Assembly (NCBI RefSeq): GCF_002157205.1
Contig: NZ_CP021358.1
Coordinates: forward strand, 2,294,001 to 2,358,000
DNA length: 64,000 bases
Source of the DNA: Kushneria marisflavi
GTDB taxonomy: Bacteria > Pseudomonadota > Gammaproteobacteria > Pseudomonadales > Halomonadaceae
Direction of reading: 5' to 3'
The notes under the pieces are model-generated. The model was not told where the DNA came from and ran no database searches. It worked only from the letters and a program-made list of their open reading frames with translations. Both the position numbers and the translations under genes were made by a program. Within the stretch, counting starts at the first letter, position 1. Every line of letters begins with the position of its first letter. Below are positions 1-8,680 of the stretch, in pieces.

Positions 1-84
1 TCACCATCAGGAACATGGCTGTGCAATTGGCTTCCATTGTAAAAACGCGTCGCATATAACGCCGCGTTGAAAGGAGATAGGACC

Positions 85-288
85 ATGGCACTGTTAATCA
101 TTGGCGCAATGGGTTACGCCCTGCTGGTCATGTTCATACTGGGCACGATGATGCTTTCTGGTCGGGCTTCGGATCGCGAAGCGCGTCGCCTGCAACCGGT
201 ACAGATCAGCACTTCAAAGTCTGCCGCTCGCAGCAACACACAGCCGTCTACCGACTTCTCGTCCATGCCCGGTCGTAACGCTGCCTGA
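85..288 (+). CDS. Small single-pass membrane protein, unknown function
   Basis: This 67-residue protein starts at the ATG at 85, which follows an AAGGAG ribosome-binding site at about 70–75. An upstream TTG at 67 would place that site inside the gene, so I reject it. Residues 2–26 form one long hydrophobic helix with glycine and methionine (GAMGYALLVMFILGTMML). A polar, Ser/Arg-rich tail without cysteines follows. A single-pass inner-membrane protein is the simplest reading. I do not recognise the family. It is followed at once by a hairpin terminator, so it is probably monocistronic. Nothing convincing as a promoter is visible in bases 1–84. Confidence 0.6.
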   Translation: MALLIIGAMGYALLVMFILGTMMLSGRASDREARRLQPVQISTSKSAARSNTQPSTDFSSMPGRNAA

Positions 289-319
289 TTTCCCCCGGGA
301 GGCAGACAGACGACGAAAT

Positions 320-351
320 GCCGCTGCCCGCAAGGGCAGCGGCCTTTGTGT
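320..351 (+). terminator. Rho-independent terminator of the small membrane protein gene
   Basis: A perfect 10-bp stem, GCCGCTGCCC paired with GGGCAGCGGC around a GCAA tetraloop (320–343), is followed by a T-rich stretch. It lies 31 bases after the stop codon of the small membrane protein gene. Confidence 0.75.
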
Positions 352-411
352 TTCTGCTTTTGTTATACCGTATCTGACATGATGCCGGCATCTCGACAAT
401 ATCCTGAAGAT

Positions 412-445
412 AAAAAACGGCCTGCAGAACATGCAGGCCGTTTTT
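412..445 (-). terminator. Terminator of typA (symmetric hairpin)
   Basis: The inverted repeat ACGGCCTGCA/TGCAGGCCGT is flanked by an A-run on the left and a T-run on the right, so it can end transcription in both directions. It sits 34 bases beyond the typA stop codon on the minus strand and would also back up the terminator at 320. Confidence 0.85.
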
Positions 446-479
446 GTGTCAGGAAACGTTACAACGTTAACGCAAGGGC

Positions 480-2312
480 TTACTTCTTGTTGCGCTTGCG
501 ATCGGTTTCCTTGAGGTACTTCTTGCGGATGCGGATGAAGCCGGGGGTCACTTCCACCAGTTCATCGCTGTCCAGAAACTCGATGGCCTGCTCCAGCGTG
601 AAGCGGATCGGCGGCGTCAGCACGATGTTTTCATCGTTACCCGAGGCACGCATGTTATCGAGCTTCTTGCCCTTGGTCGGGTTGACCACCATGTCGTCGG
701 AACGGTTATTGATACCGATCAGCATGCCTTCATAGACTTCGGTGCCGTGGTCGATGATCAGCTTACCGCGGTCCTGGAGGGTGTAGAGGGCATAAGCCAG
801 TGCCTTGCCATCAACCATCGAGACCAGTACACCGTTACGACGCTCAACGCCTGCGCCTTCCTTGAGCGGACCGTAGTGATCAAAGCGGCTGGTCAGGATG
901 CCGGTGCCGGAAGTCATGGTCAAAAACTGCGAACGGAAGCCGATCAGACCACGCGAGGGAATCATGAAGTCCAGACGCACACGACCCTTGCCATCCGGGT
1001 TCATGTTGGTCAGCTCGCCCTTGCGATAGCCCAGCTCTTCCATGACAGAGCCCTGATGCTGCTCTTCACAGTCGATGATGACCTCTTCGTAGGGTTCCTG
1101 CTTCACGCCATCGATCTCGCGGATGATGACTTCCGGACGGCCTACGGCCAGTTCGTAGCCTTCACGACGCATGGATTCGATCAGCACTGACAGGTGAAGT
1201 TCGCCACGACCGGAGACCTTGAACTTCTCGGCCGACTCCCCCTGTTCAACACGCAGGGCCACGTTGTGGATCAGTTCCTGATCCAGGCGGTCCTTGATGT
1301 TACGGCTGGTGACGTACTTGCCGTCACGACCGGCGAACGGTGAATCGTTGACCTGGAAGGTCATCGAAACGGTCGGCTCATCAACGGTCAGTGCCGGCAG
1401 CGCTTCGACATTGGACGGATCACAGATCGTGTCAGAGATGGACAGATCATCGATACCGGTAATGCAGACGATGTCACCGGCGCTGACTTCATCGGCCTGA
1501 ACACGTTCAAGACCCAGGTGGGTCATGACCTGACCGATCTTGCCCTTGCGGGTGACGCCGTGACGGGAAATGACGCTGACCTGCTGGTTGGGACGGACAC
1601 GGCCGCGCTTGACGCGACCCAGACCGATAACACCCACGTAGCTGTTGTAGTCCAGTGCCGAAATCTGCATCTGGAACGGACCGTCGAGTTCAACGGTCGG
1701 CGGCTCAACGATGTCGACGATGGCCTGGAACATCGGGTCCATGTTTTCGGACAGATCTTCCGGGTCCATGCCGGCGATACCGTTGAGCGCCGAGCAGTAG
1801 ATGATCGGGAAGTCGAGCTGCTCGTCGGTGGCGCCCAGGTTGTCGAAAAGATCGAAGATCTGATCGATGACCCAGTCAGGGCGTGCGCCCGGACGGTCGA
1901 TCTTGTTGACCACGACGATCGGCTTGAGGCCCTGGGCAAATGCCTTCTGGGTCACGAAGCGAGTCTGCGGCATCGGGCCATCAACGGCATCGACCAGCAG
2001 CAGCACGGAATCCACCATCGACATCACGCGCTCGACTTCACCACCAAAGTCGGCGTGCCCGGGGGTGTCGACGATGTTGATGTGGTAGTCGTGCCAAGTA
2101 ATGGCCGTGTTCTTGGCCAGGATGGTAATCCCGCGTTCCTTTTCCTGGTCGTTGGAGTCCATGATGCGTTCCTGGTTTTCCGCCTTGCGGTCCAGGGTGC
2201 CGGATTGTGCCAGCAGCTTGTCGACCAGTGTGGTCTTGCCGTGGTCAACGTGAGCAATGATGGCAATATTTCTCAGCTTCTCGATATTGCCGGAAGTAAG
2301 CGTATCGGACAT
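480..2312 (-). CDS. typA: Ribosome-associated GTPase TypA/BipA
   Basis: A translational GTPase of the EF-G/LepA superfamily that binds the 70S ribosome; in known bacteria it helps large-subunit assembly and growth under stress or cold. The 610-residue length is normal for TypA. The GTPase motifs are complete: G1 AHVDHGKTT (20–28), G3 DTPGHADFG (82–90) and G4 NKID (136–139). Elongation-factor domains II, III and V follow, and the TypA-specific C-terminal domain ends in a lysine/arginine-rich tail. The start at 2312 gives the expected N terminus a few residues before the GTPase domain. It is transcribed away from glnA and has its own hairpin terminator. Confidence 0.97.
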   Translation of the reverse strand: MSDTLTSGNIEKLRNIAIIAHVDHGKTTLVDKLLAQSGTLDRKAENQERIMDSNDQEKERGITILAKNTAITWHDYHINIVDTPGHADFGGEVERVMSMVDSVLLLVDAVDGPMPQTRFVTQKAFAQGLKPIVVVNKIDRPGARPDWVIDQIFDLFDNLGATDEQLDFPIIYCSALNGIAGMDPEDLSENMDPMFQAIVDIVEPPTVELDGPFQMQISALDYNSYVGVIGLGRVKRGRVRPNQQVSVISRHGVTRKGKIGQVMTHLGLERVQADEVSAGDIVCITGIDDLSISDTICDPSNVEALPALTVDEPTVSMTFQVNDSPFAGRDGKYVTSRNIKDRLDQELIHNVALRVEQGESAEKFKVSGRGELHLSVLIESMRREGYELAVGRPEVIIREIDGVKQEPYEEVIIDCEEQHQGSVMEELGYRKGELTNMNPDGKGRVRLDFMIPSRGLIGFRSQFLTMTSGTGILTSRFDHYGPLKEGAGVERRNGVLVSMVDGKALAYALYTLQDRGKLIIDHGTEVYEGMLIGINNRSDDMVVNPTKGKKLDNMRASGNDENIVLTPPIRFTLEQAIEFLDSDELVEVTPGFIRIRKKYLKETDRKRNKK

Positions 2313-2526
2313 AACGCGTTTTCACCTTTGTGTACACGCGCCTGTTCAGGGTAGGAGCATGACCGTGCATTGTTTCAACGGTCATGTCAGCAGCGTGCAA
2401 TAAATTTGGCCCCGCATTGTATAGGCTAAGTCGTCAGTCGAATAGCTGGAATCGTGGCGCAGGCGCTGTGAAGTGCAATGAAACAGGTTTGTCATGACAA
2501 GTGGACGACAGATCGCTTTCAGGCTG

Positions 2527-2543
2527 TGCGCTTTTTTGGTGCA
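2527..2543 (+). promoter_or_regulatory. NtrC enhancer site 1 upstream of glnA
   Basis: The 17-mer TGCGCTTTTTTGGTGCA matches the NtrC consensus (TGCACCAAAATGGTGCA) in both half-sites. It lies about 165 bp before the sigma-54 promoter of glnA, a normal enhancer distance. Its centre is 31 bp, about three helical turns, from the second site, as expected for co-operative NtrC dimers. Confidence 0.7.
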
Positions 2544-2557
2544 CAAAGAGCATGCCT

Positions 2558-2574
2558 TGAGCGTTAATGGTGCG
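2558..2574 (+). promoter_or_regulatory. NtrC enhancer site 2 upstream of glnA
   Basis: TGAGCGTTAATGGTGCG keeps the right half-site ATGGTGC and part of the left one. Its phased position relative to the site at 2527 makes a tandem NtrC enhancer likely; alone it would be a weak match. Confidence 0.55.
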
Positions 2575-2695
2575 CTTTAAAGCGACGACATGGTGGTTCT
2601 GAGCGTAATCTTATTCTCCTGTAGGAGTTCATGCCATTCGATGATGATTTTAAGTTGCTGTATCGAAAGCATTTTTAAATCGAGATCGATTGGTA

Positions 2696-2712
2696 TGCGC
2701 CATTTTGGCACG
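2696..2712 (+). promoter_or_regulatory. NtrC-like dyad overlapping the glnA -24 element
   Basis: TGCGCCATTTTGGCACG is a 17-base dyad with the TGC/GCA-type ends and AT-rich core of NtrC sites. It overlaps the GG of the sigma-54 promoter. It could be a low-affinity NtrC governor site, or a chance dyad created by the TGGCAC of the promoter. Confidence 0.35.
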
Positions 2713-2721
2713 CTGCATGCA
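2706..2721 (+). promoter_or_regulatory. Sigma-54 (-24/-12) promoter of glnA
   Basis: TGGCACGCTGCATGCA has the invariant GG (2707–2708), ten bases, and GC (2719–2720), and differs from TGGCAC-N5-TTGCA by one base. Transcription would start near 2732, leaving a leader of about 108 bases before glnA. Together with the upstream NtrC dyads this is the classical nitrogen-regulated glnA promoter layout. Confidence 0.8.
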
Positions 2722-2839
2722 TTATTTGGGTACACATCGGGACTTGCATGCACTGTGCTTGCGCGTGATACAACGGTGGCGAAGTGATGGCGTCCTGTTA
2801 ACGGTTTTCAAGCAGTATCCCTTTTATTGGAGGAGTCAC

Positions 2840-4246
2840 ATGTCAGAGAAAACGCTTGCCCTGATTGAAGAGAACGACATCAAGTGGGCCGATCTGCGCT
2901 TTACCGATACCAAGGGCAAGGAGCAGCACGTCACCATTCCTGCGCGTATGGTCGATGAAGAGTTCTTTGAAACCGGACAGATGTTCGATGGCTCCTCCAT
3001 CGGCGGCTGGAAGGGCATCAACGAGTCCGACATGATCCTGATGCCCCAGGACGGCACGGGCTATATCGATCCCTTCACCGAAGACCCCACGATCGTGCTG
3101 CGCTGCGACATCATCGAGCCGGCCACCATGCAGGGCTACGAGCGTGATCCGCGCTCGATTGCCAAGCGCGCCGAAGCCTACCTGAGCAGCACCGGTCTGG
3201 GCGACACCGCCTTTTTCGGCCCCGAGCCCGAGTTCTTCATCTTTGATGAAGTGCACTTCAAGAACGACATGCATCACTCCTTTTTCCGCATCTCTTCCGA
3301 AGAGGGTGCATGGGAGACTGACGGCAAGTTCGAAGGTGGCAACATGGGCCACCGTCCGCGCGTCAAGGGCGGCTATTTCCCGGTTCCCCCGGTCGATTCC
3401 TTCCATGACATCCGCAGTGCCATGTGCTCGACGCTGGAAGCCGTAGGCCAGACCGTTGAAGTGCATCACCACGAAGTGGCCAACGCCGGTCAGAACGAAA
3501 TCGGTGTGAAGTTCAACACGCTGGTGCAGAAGTGCGACGAAGTTCAGACCATGAAGTATGTGATCCACAACGTGGCACATGCCTATGGCAAGACGGCGAC
3601 CTTCATGCCCAAGCCGATGGCTGGCGATAACGGCTCCGGCATGCACGTTCACCAGTCCTTCTGGAAGGACGGCGAAAACATGTTCGCAGGCGATGAATAC
3701 GCCGGTCTGTCCGAGACTGCGCTGTATTACATCGGAGGTGTCATCAAGCACGCCCGTGCCCTGAACGCCTTCACCAACCCGTCGACCAACTCCTACAAGC
3801 GTCTGGTTCCGGGTTTTGAAGCGCCGGTCATGCTGGCCTACAGTGCTCGCAACCGCTCTGCTTCGATCCGTATTCCCTACACGGCAAGCCCGAAGGGCAA
3901 GCGTGTCGAGACTCGCTTCCCTGATCCGATGGCCAACCCGTACCTGGCCTTCTCCGCGCTGCTGATGGCCGGTATTGACGGTATACGCAACAAGATTCAT
4001 CCGGGTGAAGCGCTGGACAAGAACCTGTATGACCTGCCGGCTGAAGAAGCGCTCAACGTGCCTACGGTTGCCTCGAGCCTGGAAGAAGCCCTGCAAGCGC
4101 TCAAGGATGACCACGCCTTCCTGACCGAAGGTGGCGTGTTCACCGAAGAGATGATCGAAGCCTACATCGAACTCAAGATGGAAGATGTGACGGCTGTCCG
4201 CATGGTGCCAAGCCCCATGGAATACGACCTGTACTACAGCCTCTAA
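2840..4246 (+). CDS. glnA: Type I glutamine synthetase
   Basis: Makes glutamine from glutamate, ammonium and ATP in the cytoplasm, as a dodecamer. The 468 residues match the usual GSI-beta length. The glutamine synthetase signature FDGSSIGGW, the ATP-site region with [12 protein letters not shown], and the adenylylation tyrosine at residue 397 (NLYDLP) are all present, so activity is probably controlled by GlnE and PII. The ATG at 2840 is preceded by GGAGGAG. An upstream GTG-type extension to 2690 would run through the promoter and is rejected. Transcription is probably sigma-54 and NtrC dependent, and a strong terminator follows. Confidence 0.98.
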   Translation: MSEKTLALIEENDIKWADLRFTDTKGKEQHVTIPARMVDEEFFETGQMFDGSSIGGWKGINESDMILMPQDGTGYIDPFTEDPTIVLRCDIIEPATMQGYERDPRSIAKRAEAYLSSTGLGDTAFFGPEPEFFIFDEVHFKNDMHHSFFRISSEEGAWETDGKFEGGNMGHRPRVKGGYFPVPPVDSFHDIRSAMCSTLEAVGQTVEVHHHEVANAGQNEIGVKFNTLVQKCDEVQTMKYVIHNVAHAYGKTATFMPKPMAGDNGSGMHVHQSFWKDGENMFAGDEYAGLSETALYYIGGVIKHARALNAFTNPSTNSYKRLVPGFEAPVMLAYSARNRSASIRIPYTASPKGKRVETRFPDPMANPYLAFSALLMAGIDGIRNKIHPGEALDKNLYDLPAEEALNVPTVASSLEEALQALKDDHAFLTEGGVFTEEMIEAYIELKMEDVTAVRMVPSPMEYDLYYSL

Positions 4247-4300
4247 GGTTCAGCCTTCATGGCTTGAGAAAAGATGCTCCTTTAAGGCATCTGAAAGGAA

Positions 4301-4325
4301 AAGCCCCGTTTTAACGGGGCTTTTT
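4301..4325 (+). terminator. Rho-independent terminator of glnA
   Basis: AAGCCCCGTT/AACGGGGCTT pairs perfectly and is followed by TTT. It separates glnA from the DUF4124–ntrBC genes, so ntrBC need their own promoter apart from read-through. Confidence 0.9.
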
Positions 4326-4388
4326 ATCGTCTCGAGATCGAGTTTTCCCATCCATAATGACGGCTTCCCATCCTGTGGAATCACTGCC

Positions 4389-4943
4389 GTGCCGGGTCGT
4401 TCCTGTTACCTGTTGCTGTGGACACTAGTGGTTTGTTCGCTGCTTGCAGACGTTGCGTCGCAGGCGCGTGCCGCGGTCTATCGCCATACGGACGCCCAGG
4501 GCAACGTTGTCTGGAGCGACCGTCCTGGCGGTACGCGGGCCGAAATACGCGCACCGCGCGTGCTGTCGCCTTCCAGTGACTCCAGCACTCATCAGATAAC
4601 GCCTGCCACACCTGCCCGCTTTGCACCCTATCAGCGTGTGGCTTTCAAGCCGCGTTCGGCCCCCGTAACGGTCGAACAGGCTCGTCGAGGTATCCCCCTG
4701 CGCCTTGACATCGTTCCGCGGCTGCGCGCCGGTGATCGGGTGCAGCTGACCATTGATGGCCGGCGTCACCAGTCGCCGCTGTTCAGCCATGTACTGATGG
4801 CCATGGGGCTCAAGGCTGGTCGCCATGCGCTGGTGGCCGAGGTGCTCGACAGTGCCGGCGCCGTTCGACAGCGATCAGGGGTCATGACCCTCGAGATATT
4901 GGCCGCCTCAACGTCCGAGTCCGATCCCGCTTCCCCACGGTAG
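4389..4943 (+). CDS. Exported DUF4124-domain protein
   Basis: An 184-residue protein with a GTG start and an N-terminal signal peptide of about 28 residues (hydrophobic LLLWTLVVCSLLADVASQARA). The short DUF4124 motif (VYRHTDAQGNVVWSDRPG) follows. The rest is a low-complexity Ser/Thr/Pro linker and a small beta-rich domain. Its molecular role is unknown; DUF4124 proteins are periplasmic or envelope proteins of proteobacteria. The position between glnA and ntrB is one I recall from pseudomonads and halomonads. An NtrC-like dyad lies just after its stop codon. Confidence 0.75.
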   Translation: MPGRSCYLLLWTLVVCSLLADVASQARAAVYRHTDAQGNVVWSDRPGGTRAEIRAPRVLSPSSDSSTHQITPATPARFAPYQRVAFKPRSAPVTVEQARRGIPLRLDIVPRLRAGDRVQLTIDGRRHQSPLFSHVLMAMGLKAGRHALVAEVLDSAGAVRQRSGVMTLEILAASTSESDPASPR

Positions 4944-4959
4944 CCACAGCTGGTCTTTA

Positions 4960-4976
4960 TGCACCATAAGGGTGCA
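4960..4976 (+). promoter_or_regulatory. NtrC site upstream of ntrB
   Basis: TGCACCATAAGGGTGCA has a perfect 6-bp dyad and agrees with the NtrC consensus at 15 of 17 positions. It is the best NtrC match in the window. It lies about 100 bp upstream of the sigma-54 element at 5073, so it suits activation of ntrBC, or repression of an overlapping housekeeping promoter as at enteric glnLp. Confidence 0.75.
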
Positions 4977-5072
4977 TCATGTTCCGAGCTTCATCGCCCC
5001 TGTGCCACTTTCGTGCCTGCGCGGCAACAGAGCTTTCCCTTGTGGTGCGATATATGCTGCATCCGTCATATG

Positions 5073-5088
5073 TGGCGCGCTTTTTGCA
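5073..5088 (+). promoter_or_regulatory. Sigma-54 (-24/-12) promoter of ntrBC
   Basis: TGGCGCGCTTTTTGCA has GG (5074–5075), ten bases, then GC (5086–5087), matching TGGCAC-N5-TTGCA except at one position. The start would be near 5099, giving a leader of about 23 bases before the ntrB ATG at 5122. Confidence 0.7.
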
Positions 5089-5121
5089 CTATCAAAGGGA
5101 AACGACGTTAACGAGGGCTTC

Positions 5122-6207
5122 ATGTATCAACGCCTGCTGGAACATCTCACCACGGCTGTGGTGCTGCTGGACGCGCAATTGAGCGTTCGCTGGCTTAATC
5201 CGGCTGCGGAAGCCCTGATGGGACTGAGCCTTTCACGGGTGCAGGGCACCTCTCTTGAATGTCTGGAAGGTGAAGACGGCCGTATCGCCGCCATGCTGCT
5301 CGAGGCGTTGCGGCTTCAACACCCCTATACCCAGCGTGAAACGCAGCTGGTCATGGCAAGCGGGGAGCGCATTACGGTGGACTACACCGCAACGCCGCTG
5401 TCGAAAACCGAGCTGCTGCTGGAGTTCGAGCCGCGTGACCGCCTGATGCGCATCTCTCGCGAGGAGTCGCTGATTGCCCGCCAGGAGATGGTCAAGGTCC
5501 TGACGCGGGGTCTGGCCCATGAGGTCAAGAACCCGCTGGGCGGTATCCGAGGGGCGGCGCAACTGCTCGAACGTGACCTGCCCGATGAAAGCCTGACCGA
5601 GTTCACCCGCATCATCATCGAGGAGGCCGACCGCCTTCGCGATCTGGTCGATCGCATGCTGGGGCCCAATCGGCCAGTCGAGCAAAAGCCCATCAATGTG
5701 CACGAGGTGGTCGAGCGGGTGCGTGCCCTGCTGCAGGCCGAGACGGACACCATCGCGCTGGTGCGCGATTACGACCCCAGCCTGCCATTGATCATGGGAG
5801 ATGCCGGCCAGCTGATTCAGGCGGTGCTCAACGTTACGCGCAACGCCGTACAGGCGCTCAACGAAAACGCCATCGAGCAGCCGACGGTCACGCTGCGGAC
5901 CCGGGCAAGGCGGCAGTTTACCCTGGGCGCCGAGCGCCACCGGCTGGTGTGTGAGGTCTGCGTGATCGATAACGGCCCGGGCGTGCCCGAGACACTGGCA
6001 GAGTCGCTGTTCTACCCGATGATCTCCGGCCGTGCCGAAGGCAGCGGGCTGGGGCTGTCCATCGCCCAGTCGATCCTGCACCAGCATCAGGGGCTGATCG
6101 AATGTGACAGCCGCCCCGGCCATACCGAATTTCGTCTTCTGATTCCGCTGGAAGGATTCAGCGAACCCGAACAAGACCGACAAGAGAAGGGAGACACCCA
6201 TGAGTGA
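5122..6207 (+). CDS. ntrB: Nitrogen regulation sensor kinase NtrB
   Basis: Cytoplasmic histidine kinase/phosphatase of the nitrogen two-component system, controlled by PII. The 361 residues comprise an N-terminal PAS domain (about 1–105), the H-box AHEVKNPLGG with phosphoacceptor His133, the N-box NVTRNAVQAL (237–246), and ATP-binding G boxes DNGPGVP (283–289) and GSGLGLS (307–313). The ATG at 5122 gives the conserved NtrB N terminus. An in-frame ATG at 4972 would run through the sigma-54 promoter. The stop overlaps the ntrC start by eight bases, implying translational coupling. Confidence 0.96.
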   Translation: MYQRLLEHLTTAVVLLDAQLSVRWLNPAAEALMGLSLSRVQGTSLECLEGEDGRIAAMLLEALRLQHPYTQRETQLVMASGERITVDYTATPLSKTELLLEFEPRDRLMRISREESLIARQEMVKVLTRGLAHEVKNPLGGIRGAAQLLERDLPDESLTEFTRIIIEEADRLRDLVDRMLGPNRPVEQKPINVHEVVERVRALLQAETDTIALVRDYDPSLPLIMGDAGQLIQAVLNVTRNAVQALNENAIEQPTVTLRTRARRQFTLGAERHRLVCEVCVIDNGPGVPETLAESLFYPMISGRAEGSGLGLSIAQSILHQHQGLIECDSRPGHTEFRLLIPLEGFSEPEQDRQEKGDTHE

Positions 6208-7615
6208 TACGGCCCGCGTCTATATCGTGGATGATGATCGCGCCATCCGCTGGGTACTCGAGCGCACGCTCGCTCAGCCCGATATCGAAGTCTCAAGCTT
6301 TGAGCGGGCCGATCAGGCCGAGGAGGCCATCAATCGCCAGGCGCCTGACGTGCTGCTCACCGACATTCGCATGCCGGGCGTCGATGGCCTCGATCTGATG
6401 GCGCGCGTACGCGAGCGTCACGCCGACATGCCGGTGATCATCATGACCGCGCACTCGGATCTCGACAGTGCCGTGGCCTCCTATCAGGGCGGTGCGTTCG
6501 AGTATCTGCCCAAGCCCTTTGATGTCGACGATGCGCTCTCACTGGTGCGCCGCGCCGTGGCTCACGCCCGCGAGCGTCAGGCGCCGGCTCGTGTGCCCGA
6601 AGGCATTCAGGCCGAGATCATCGGTGAAGCACCCGCCATGCAGGAGGTGTTTCGCGCCATCGGACGGCTGTCGCATTCCCACATCACCGTGATGATCAAC
6701 GGCGAATCCGGAACCGGCAAGGAGCGGGTGGCCCGCGCCCTGCACCAGCACAGCCCGCGTGGGCATCAGCCCTTTATTGCCTTGAACATGGCCGCCATTC
6801 CGCGCGATCTCATGGAGTCGGAGCTTTTCGGTCACGAAAAGGGCGCCTTTACCGGGGCCACTGCCCAAAGGCGCGGACGCTTCGAGCAGGCCGATGGTGG
6901 CACGCTCTTTCTCGACGAGATCGGCGACATGCCGGCCGAAACCCAGACGCGGCTGTTGCGCGTGCTGGCCGATGGCGAGTTTTACCGGGTCGGCGGGCAT
7001 GTGCCGGTGCGCGTGGATGTGCGCATTATCGCCGCGACTCACCAGCATCTGGAAAAGCTGGTCGAGGACGGGCGCTTTCGCGAAGACCTCTTTCACCGCC
7101 TCAATGTGATACGCGTGCATCTGCCCCGGCTTTCCGAGCGGCGCGAAGACATCCCGCGGCTGGCTCGCCACTTTCTGGCCGAGGCGGCCCGCGAACTTTC
7201 CGCCGAGCCCAAGGTGCTCACCGAGGCGGCCGAACAGCATCTCTCGCATCTGCCCTGGCCGGGGAACGTCCGTCAGCTGGAAAACACCTGCCGCTGGCTG
7301 ACCGTCATGGCCTCCAGCCGTGAAGTGCTCATCGATGATCTGCCGCCGGAGCTGCGCGACCTGGAAAGCCCCGGTGAGGGGGCCGGCGACTGGCGCAGTG
7401 CCTTTCGCGAATGGGCCGACCGCGCACTGGCGGCCGGCCATACACACCTGCTGGAAGAAGCCGTGCCGGATTTCGAACGCATCCTGATCGAAACCGCCCT
7501 CAAGCACACCGGCGGGCGCAAGGGCGAGGCCGCTGAACTGCTGGGCTGGGGACGCAATACCCTGACCCGCAAGCTCAAGGTCCTGCTGCCGGCGCTGGCC
7601 GACAGCGCCGACTAG
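6200..7615 (+). CDS. ntrC: Nitrogen response regulator NtrC
   Basis: Sigma-54 activator phosphorylated by NtrB. Residues 1–120 are the receiver with phosphoacceptor Asp55 (LLTDIRMPG). The AAA+ domain follows with Walker A GESGTGKE (168–175) and the sigma-54-contacting loop GAFTGA (215–220). A Fis-type helix-turn-helix is at the C terminus ([22 protein letters not shown]). The 471-residue length is normal. It should bind the dyads before glnA and before ntrB, making an autoregulatory loop. No obvious terminator follows; an 8-bp GATGGG-type hairpin near 7697–7717 has no T-run. Confidence 0.97.
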   Translation: MSDTARVYIVDDDRAIRWVLERTLAQPDIEVSSFERADQAEEAINRQAPDVLLTDIRMPGVDGLDLMARVRERHADMPVIIMTAHSDLDSAVASYQGGAFEYLPKPFDVDDALSLVRRAVAHARERQAPARVPEGIQAEIIGEAPAMQEVFRAIGRLSHSHITVMINGESGTGKERVARALHQHSPRGHQPFIALNMAAIPRDLMESELFGHEKGAFTGATAQRRGRFEQADGGTLFLDEIGDMPAETQTRLLRVLADGEFYRVGGHVPVRVDVRIIAATHQHLEKLVEDGRFREDLFHRLNVIRVHLPRLSERREDIPRLARHFLAEAARELSAEPKVLTEAAEQHLSHLPWPGNVRQLENTCRWLTVMASSREVLIDDLPPELRDLESPGEGAGDWRSAFREWADRALAAGHTHLLEEAVPDFERILIETALKHTGGRKGEAAELLGWGRNTLTRKLKVLLPALADSAD

Positions 7616-7652
7616 CCCGGACCTGTTTCGCCACGTTTCAGGGGGTGCCATG

Positions 7653-7680
7653 TTGGTGCGTTATGGGACAAACGTATAAA
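7653..7680 (+). promoter_or_regulatory. Candidate sigma-70 promoter of the oxaloacetate decarboxylase gene
   Basis: TTGGTG, 16 bases, then TATAAA, about 65 bases before the ATG at 7745. The -10 match is good and the -35 match moderate. Confidence 0.45.
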
Positions 7681-7744
7681 GTAGGTCGCCATCAGGGATG
7701 GGTCGTTCAGGCCCATCGCCGCTTTATGATGTCCAGGAGTTGTC

Positions 7745-8608
7745 ATGGCTACCCCCTCCCAGCACGATCTGCGCCACCAGTTTCGCGACCTGCTTGCCCG
7801 CGAAGACTGCTTCTTTACCGCCTCGACCTTTGATCCCATGTCCGCCCGCATCGCGGCGGATCTCGGCTTTGAAGTCGGCATTCTGGGCGGCTCGGTCGCC
7901 TCGCTGCAGGTACTGGCCGCCCCAGATTTTGCCCTGATCACATTGAGCGAGTTCGTGGAACAGGCCACTCGTATCGGTCGGGTAGCGCGTCTGCCGATCA
8001 TTGCCGATGCCGATCATGGCTATGGCAACGCGCTCAATGTGATGCGCACCATCGTTGAGCTCGAACGTGCCGGTGTTGCGGCGCTGACCATCGAAGACAC
8101 GCTGCTGCCGGCCAAGTACGGGCGCAAGTCCACCGACCTGGTGCCGCTGGAAGAGGGCGTGGGCAAGATTCGTGCGGCCCTGGAGGCCAGAATCGATCCG
8201 GCCATGTCGATCTTTGCCCGTACCAACGCCGGCGTGCTCAGCGTGGAGGACGCTACCACGCGTGCCATGGCCTATGAGCGTGCCGGTGCTGATGGTATCT
8301 GCATGGTCGGCATTCGCGATTTCGATCATCTGGAAAGCATTGCCGAGCATCTGAACATTCCCTTGATGCTGGTGACCTACGACAACCCCGAACTGCGCGA
8401 CCGTGAGCGTTTGGCCCGTGCCGGTGTTCGTGTAGTGGTCAACGGCCATGGCGCCTATTTTGCCGCCATCAAGGCCACCTATGACTGCCTGCGCGAGCAG
8501 CGCCAGATCGCCGACGGTCAGCTGAACGCCTCCGAGCTCTCCACGCGTTACTCAACGCTTGAAGAGAACCGCGAATGGGCGCGTCGCTATATGGATGTCA
8601 GCGAATAA
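7745..8608 (+). CDS. Oxaloacetate decarboxylase, PrpB/PEP-mutase superfamily (PA4872 type)
   Basis: A 287-residue TIM-barrel enzyme of the isocitrate lyase/PEP mutase superfamily. From memory it is very close to Pseudomonas PA4872, which decarboxylates oxaloacetate and 3-methyl-oxaloacetate to pyruvate products with Mg2+. Visible features are the N-terminal [15 protein letters not shown] segment, the [10 protein letters not shown] strand and the metal-binding DADHGYGN loop (88–95). The KKCGH-type catalytic cysteine loop of true isocitrate and methylisocitrate lyases is absent; the equivalent segment is KYGRKS, which argues against prpB. No prp genes are near. It has its own candidate promoter. 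Confidence 0.85.
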   Translation: MATPSQHDLRHQFRDLLAREDCFFTASTFDPMSARIAADLGFEVGILGGSVASLQVLAAPDFALITLSEFVEQATRIGRVARLPIIADADHGYGNALNVMRTIVELERAGVAALTIEDTLLPAKYGRKSTDLVPLEEGVGKIRAALEARIDPAMSIFARTNAGVLSVEDATTRAMAYERAGADGICMVGIRDFDHLESIAEHLNIPLMLVTYDNPELRDRERLARAGVRVVVNGHGAYFAAIKATYDCLREQRQIADGQLNASELSTRYSTLEENREWARRYMDVSE

Positions 8609-8680
8609 GCGCCGACAGGCGTCCAGCATGATCAACCAACGGCCAGCGCAACCTGCGCGGGTCTCAGGGGGCGAGGCGAG

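Larger units (their letters stand above)
2313..2839. other. typA–glnA divergent regulatory region
   Basis: No credible gene lies in this 527-base gap. The glnA-proximal part holds three NtrC-type dyads (2527–2543, 2558–2574, 2696–2712) and a -24/-12 promoter (2706–2721), each described separately. The typA-proximal part, up to about 2450, should hold the typA promoter. A minus-strand TACAAT-like hexamer near 2417–2422 is a possible -10 element, but its -35 partner is poor. Confidence 0.6.

Noticed and set aside
1518..2354. 278-codon open frame antisense to typA
   Set aside because: A shadow of typA with Val/Asp/His-rich low-quality composition and no recognisable domain.
2843..4114. 423-codon open frame antisense to glnA
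   Set aside because: It is the mirror of glnA codon bias; no family, no ribosome-binding site, and it lies fully inside a well-supported gene.
7745..8608. prpB methylisocitrate lyase
   Set aside because: The KKCGH-type cysteine loop is absent and no prpC/prpD genes are nearby; the sequence fits PA4872-type oxaloacetate decarboxylase.
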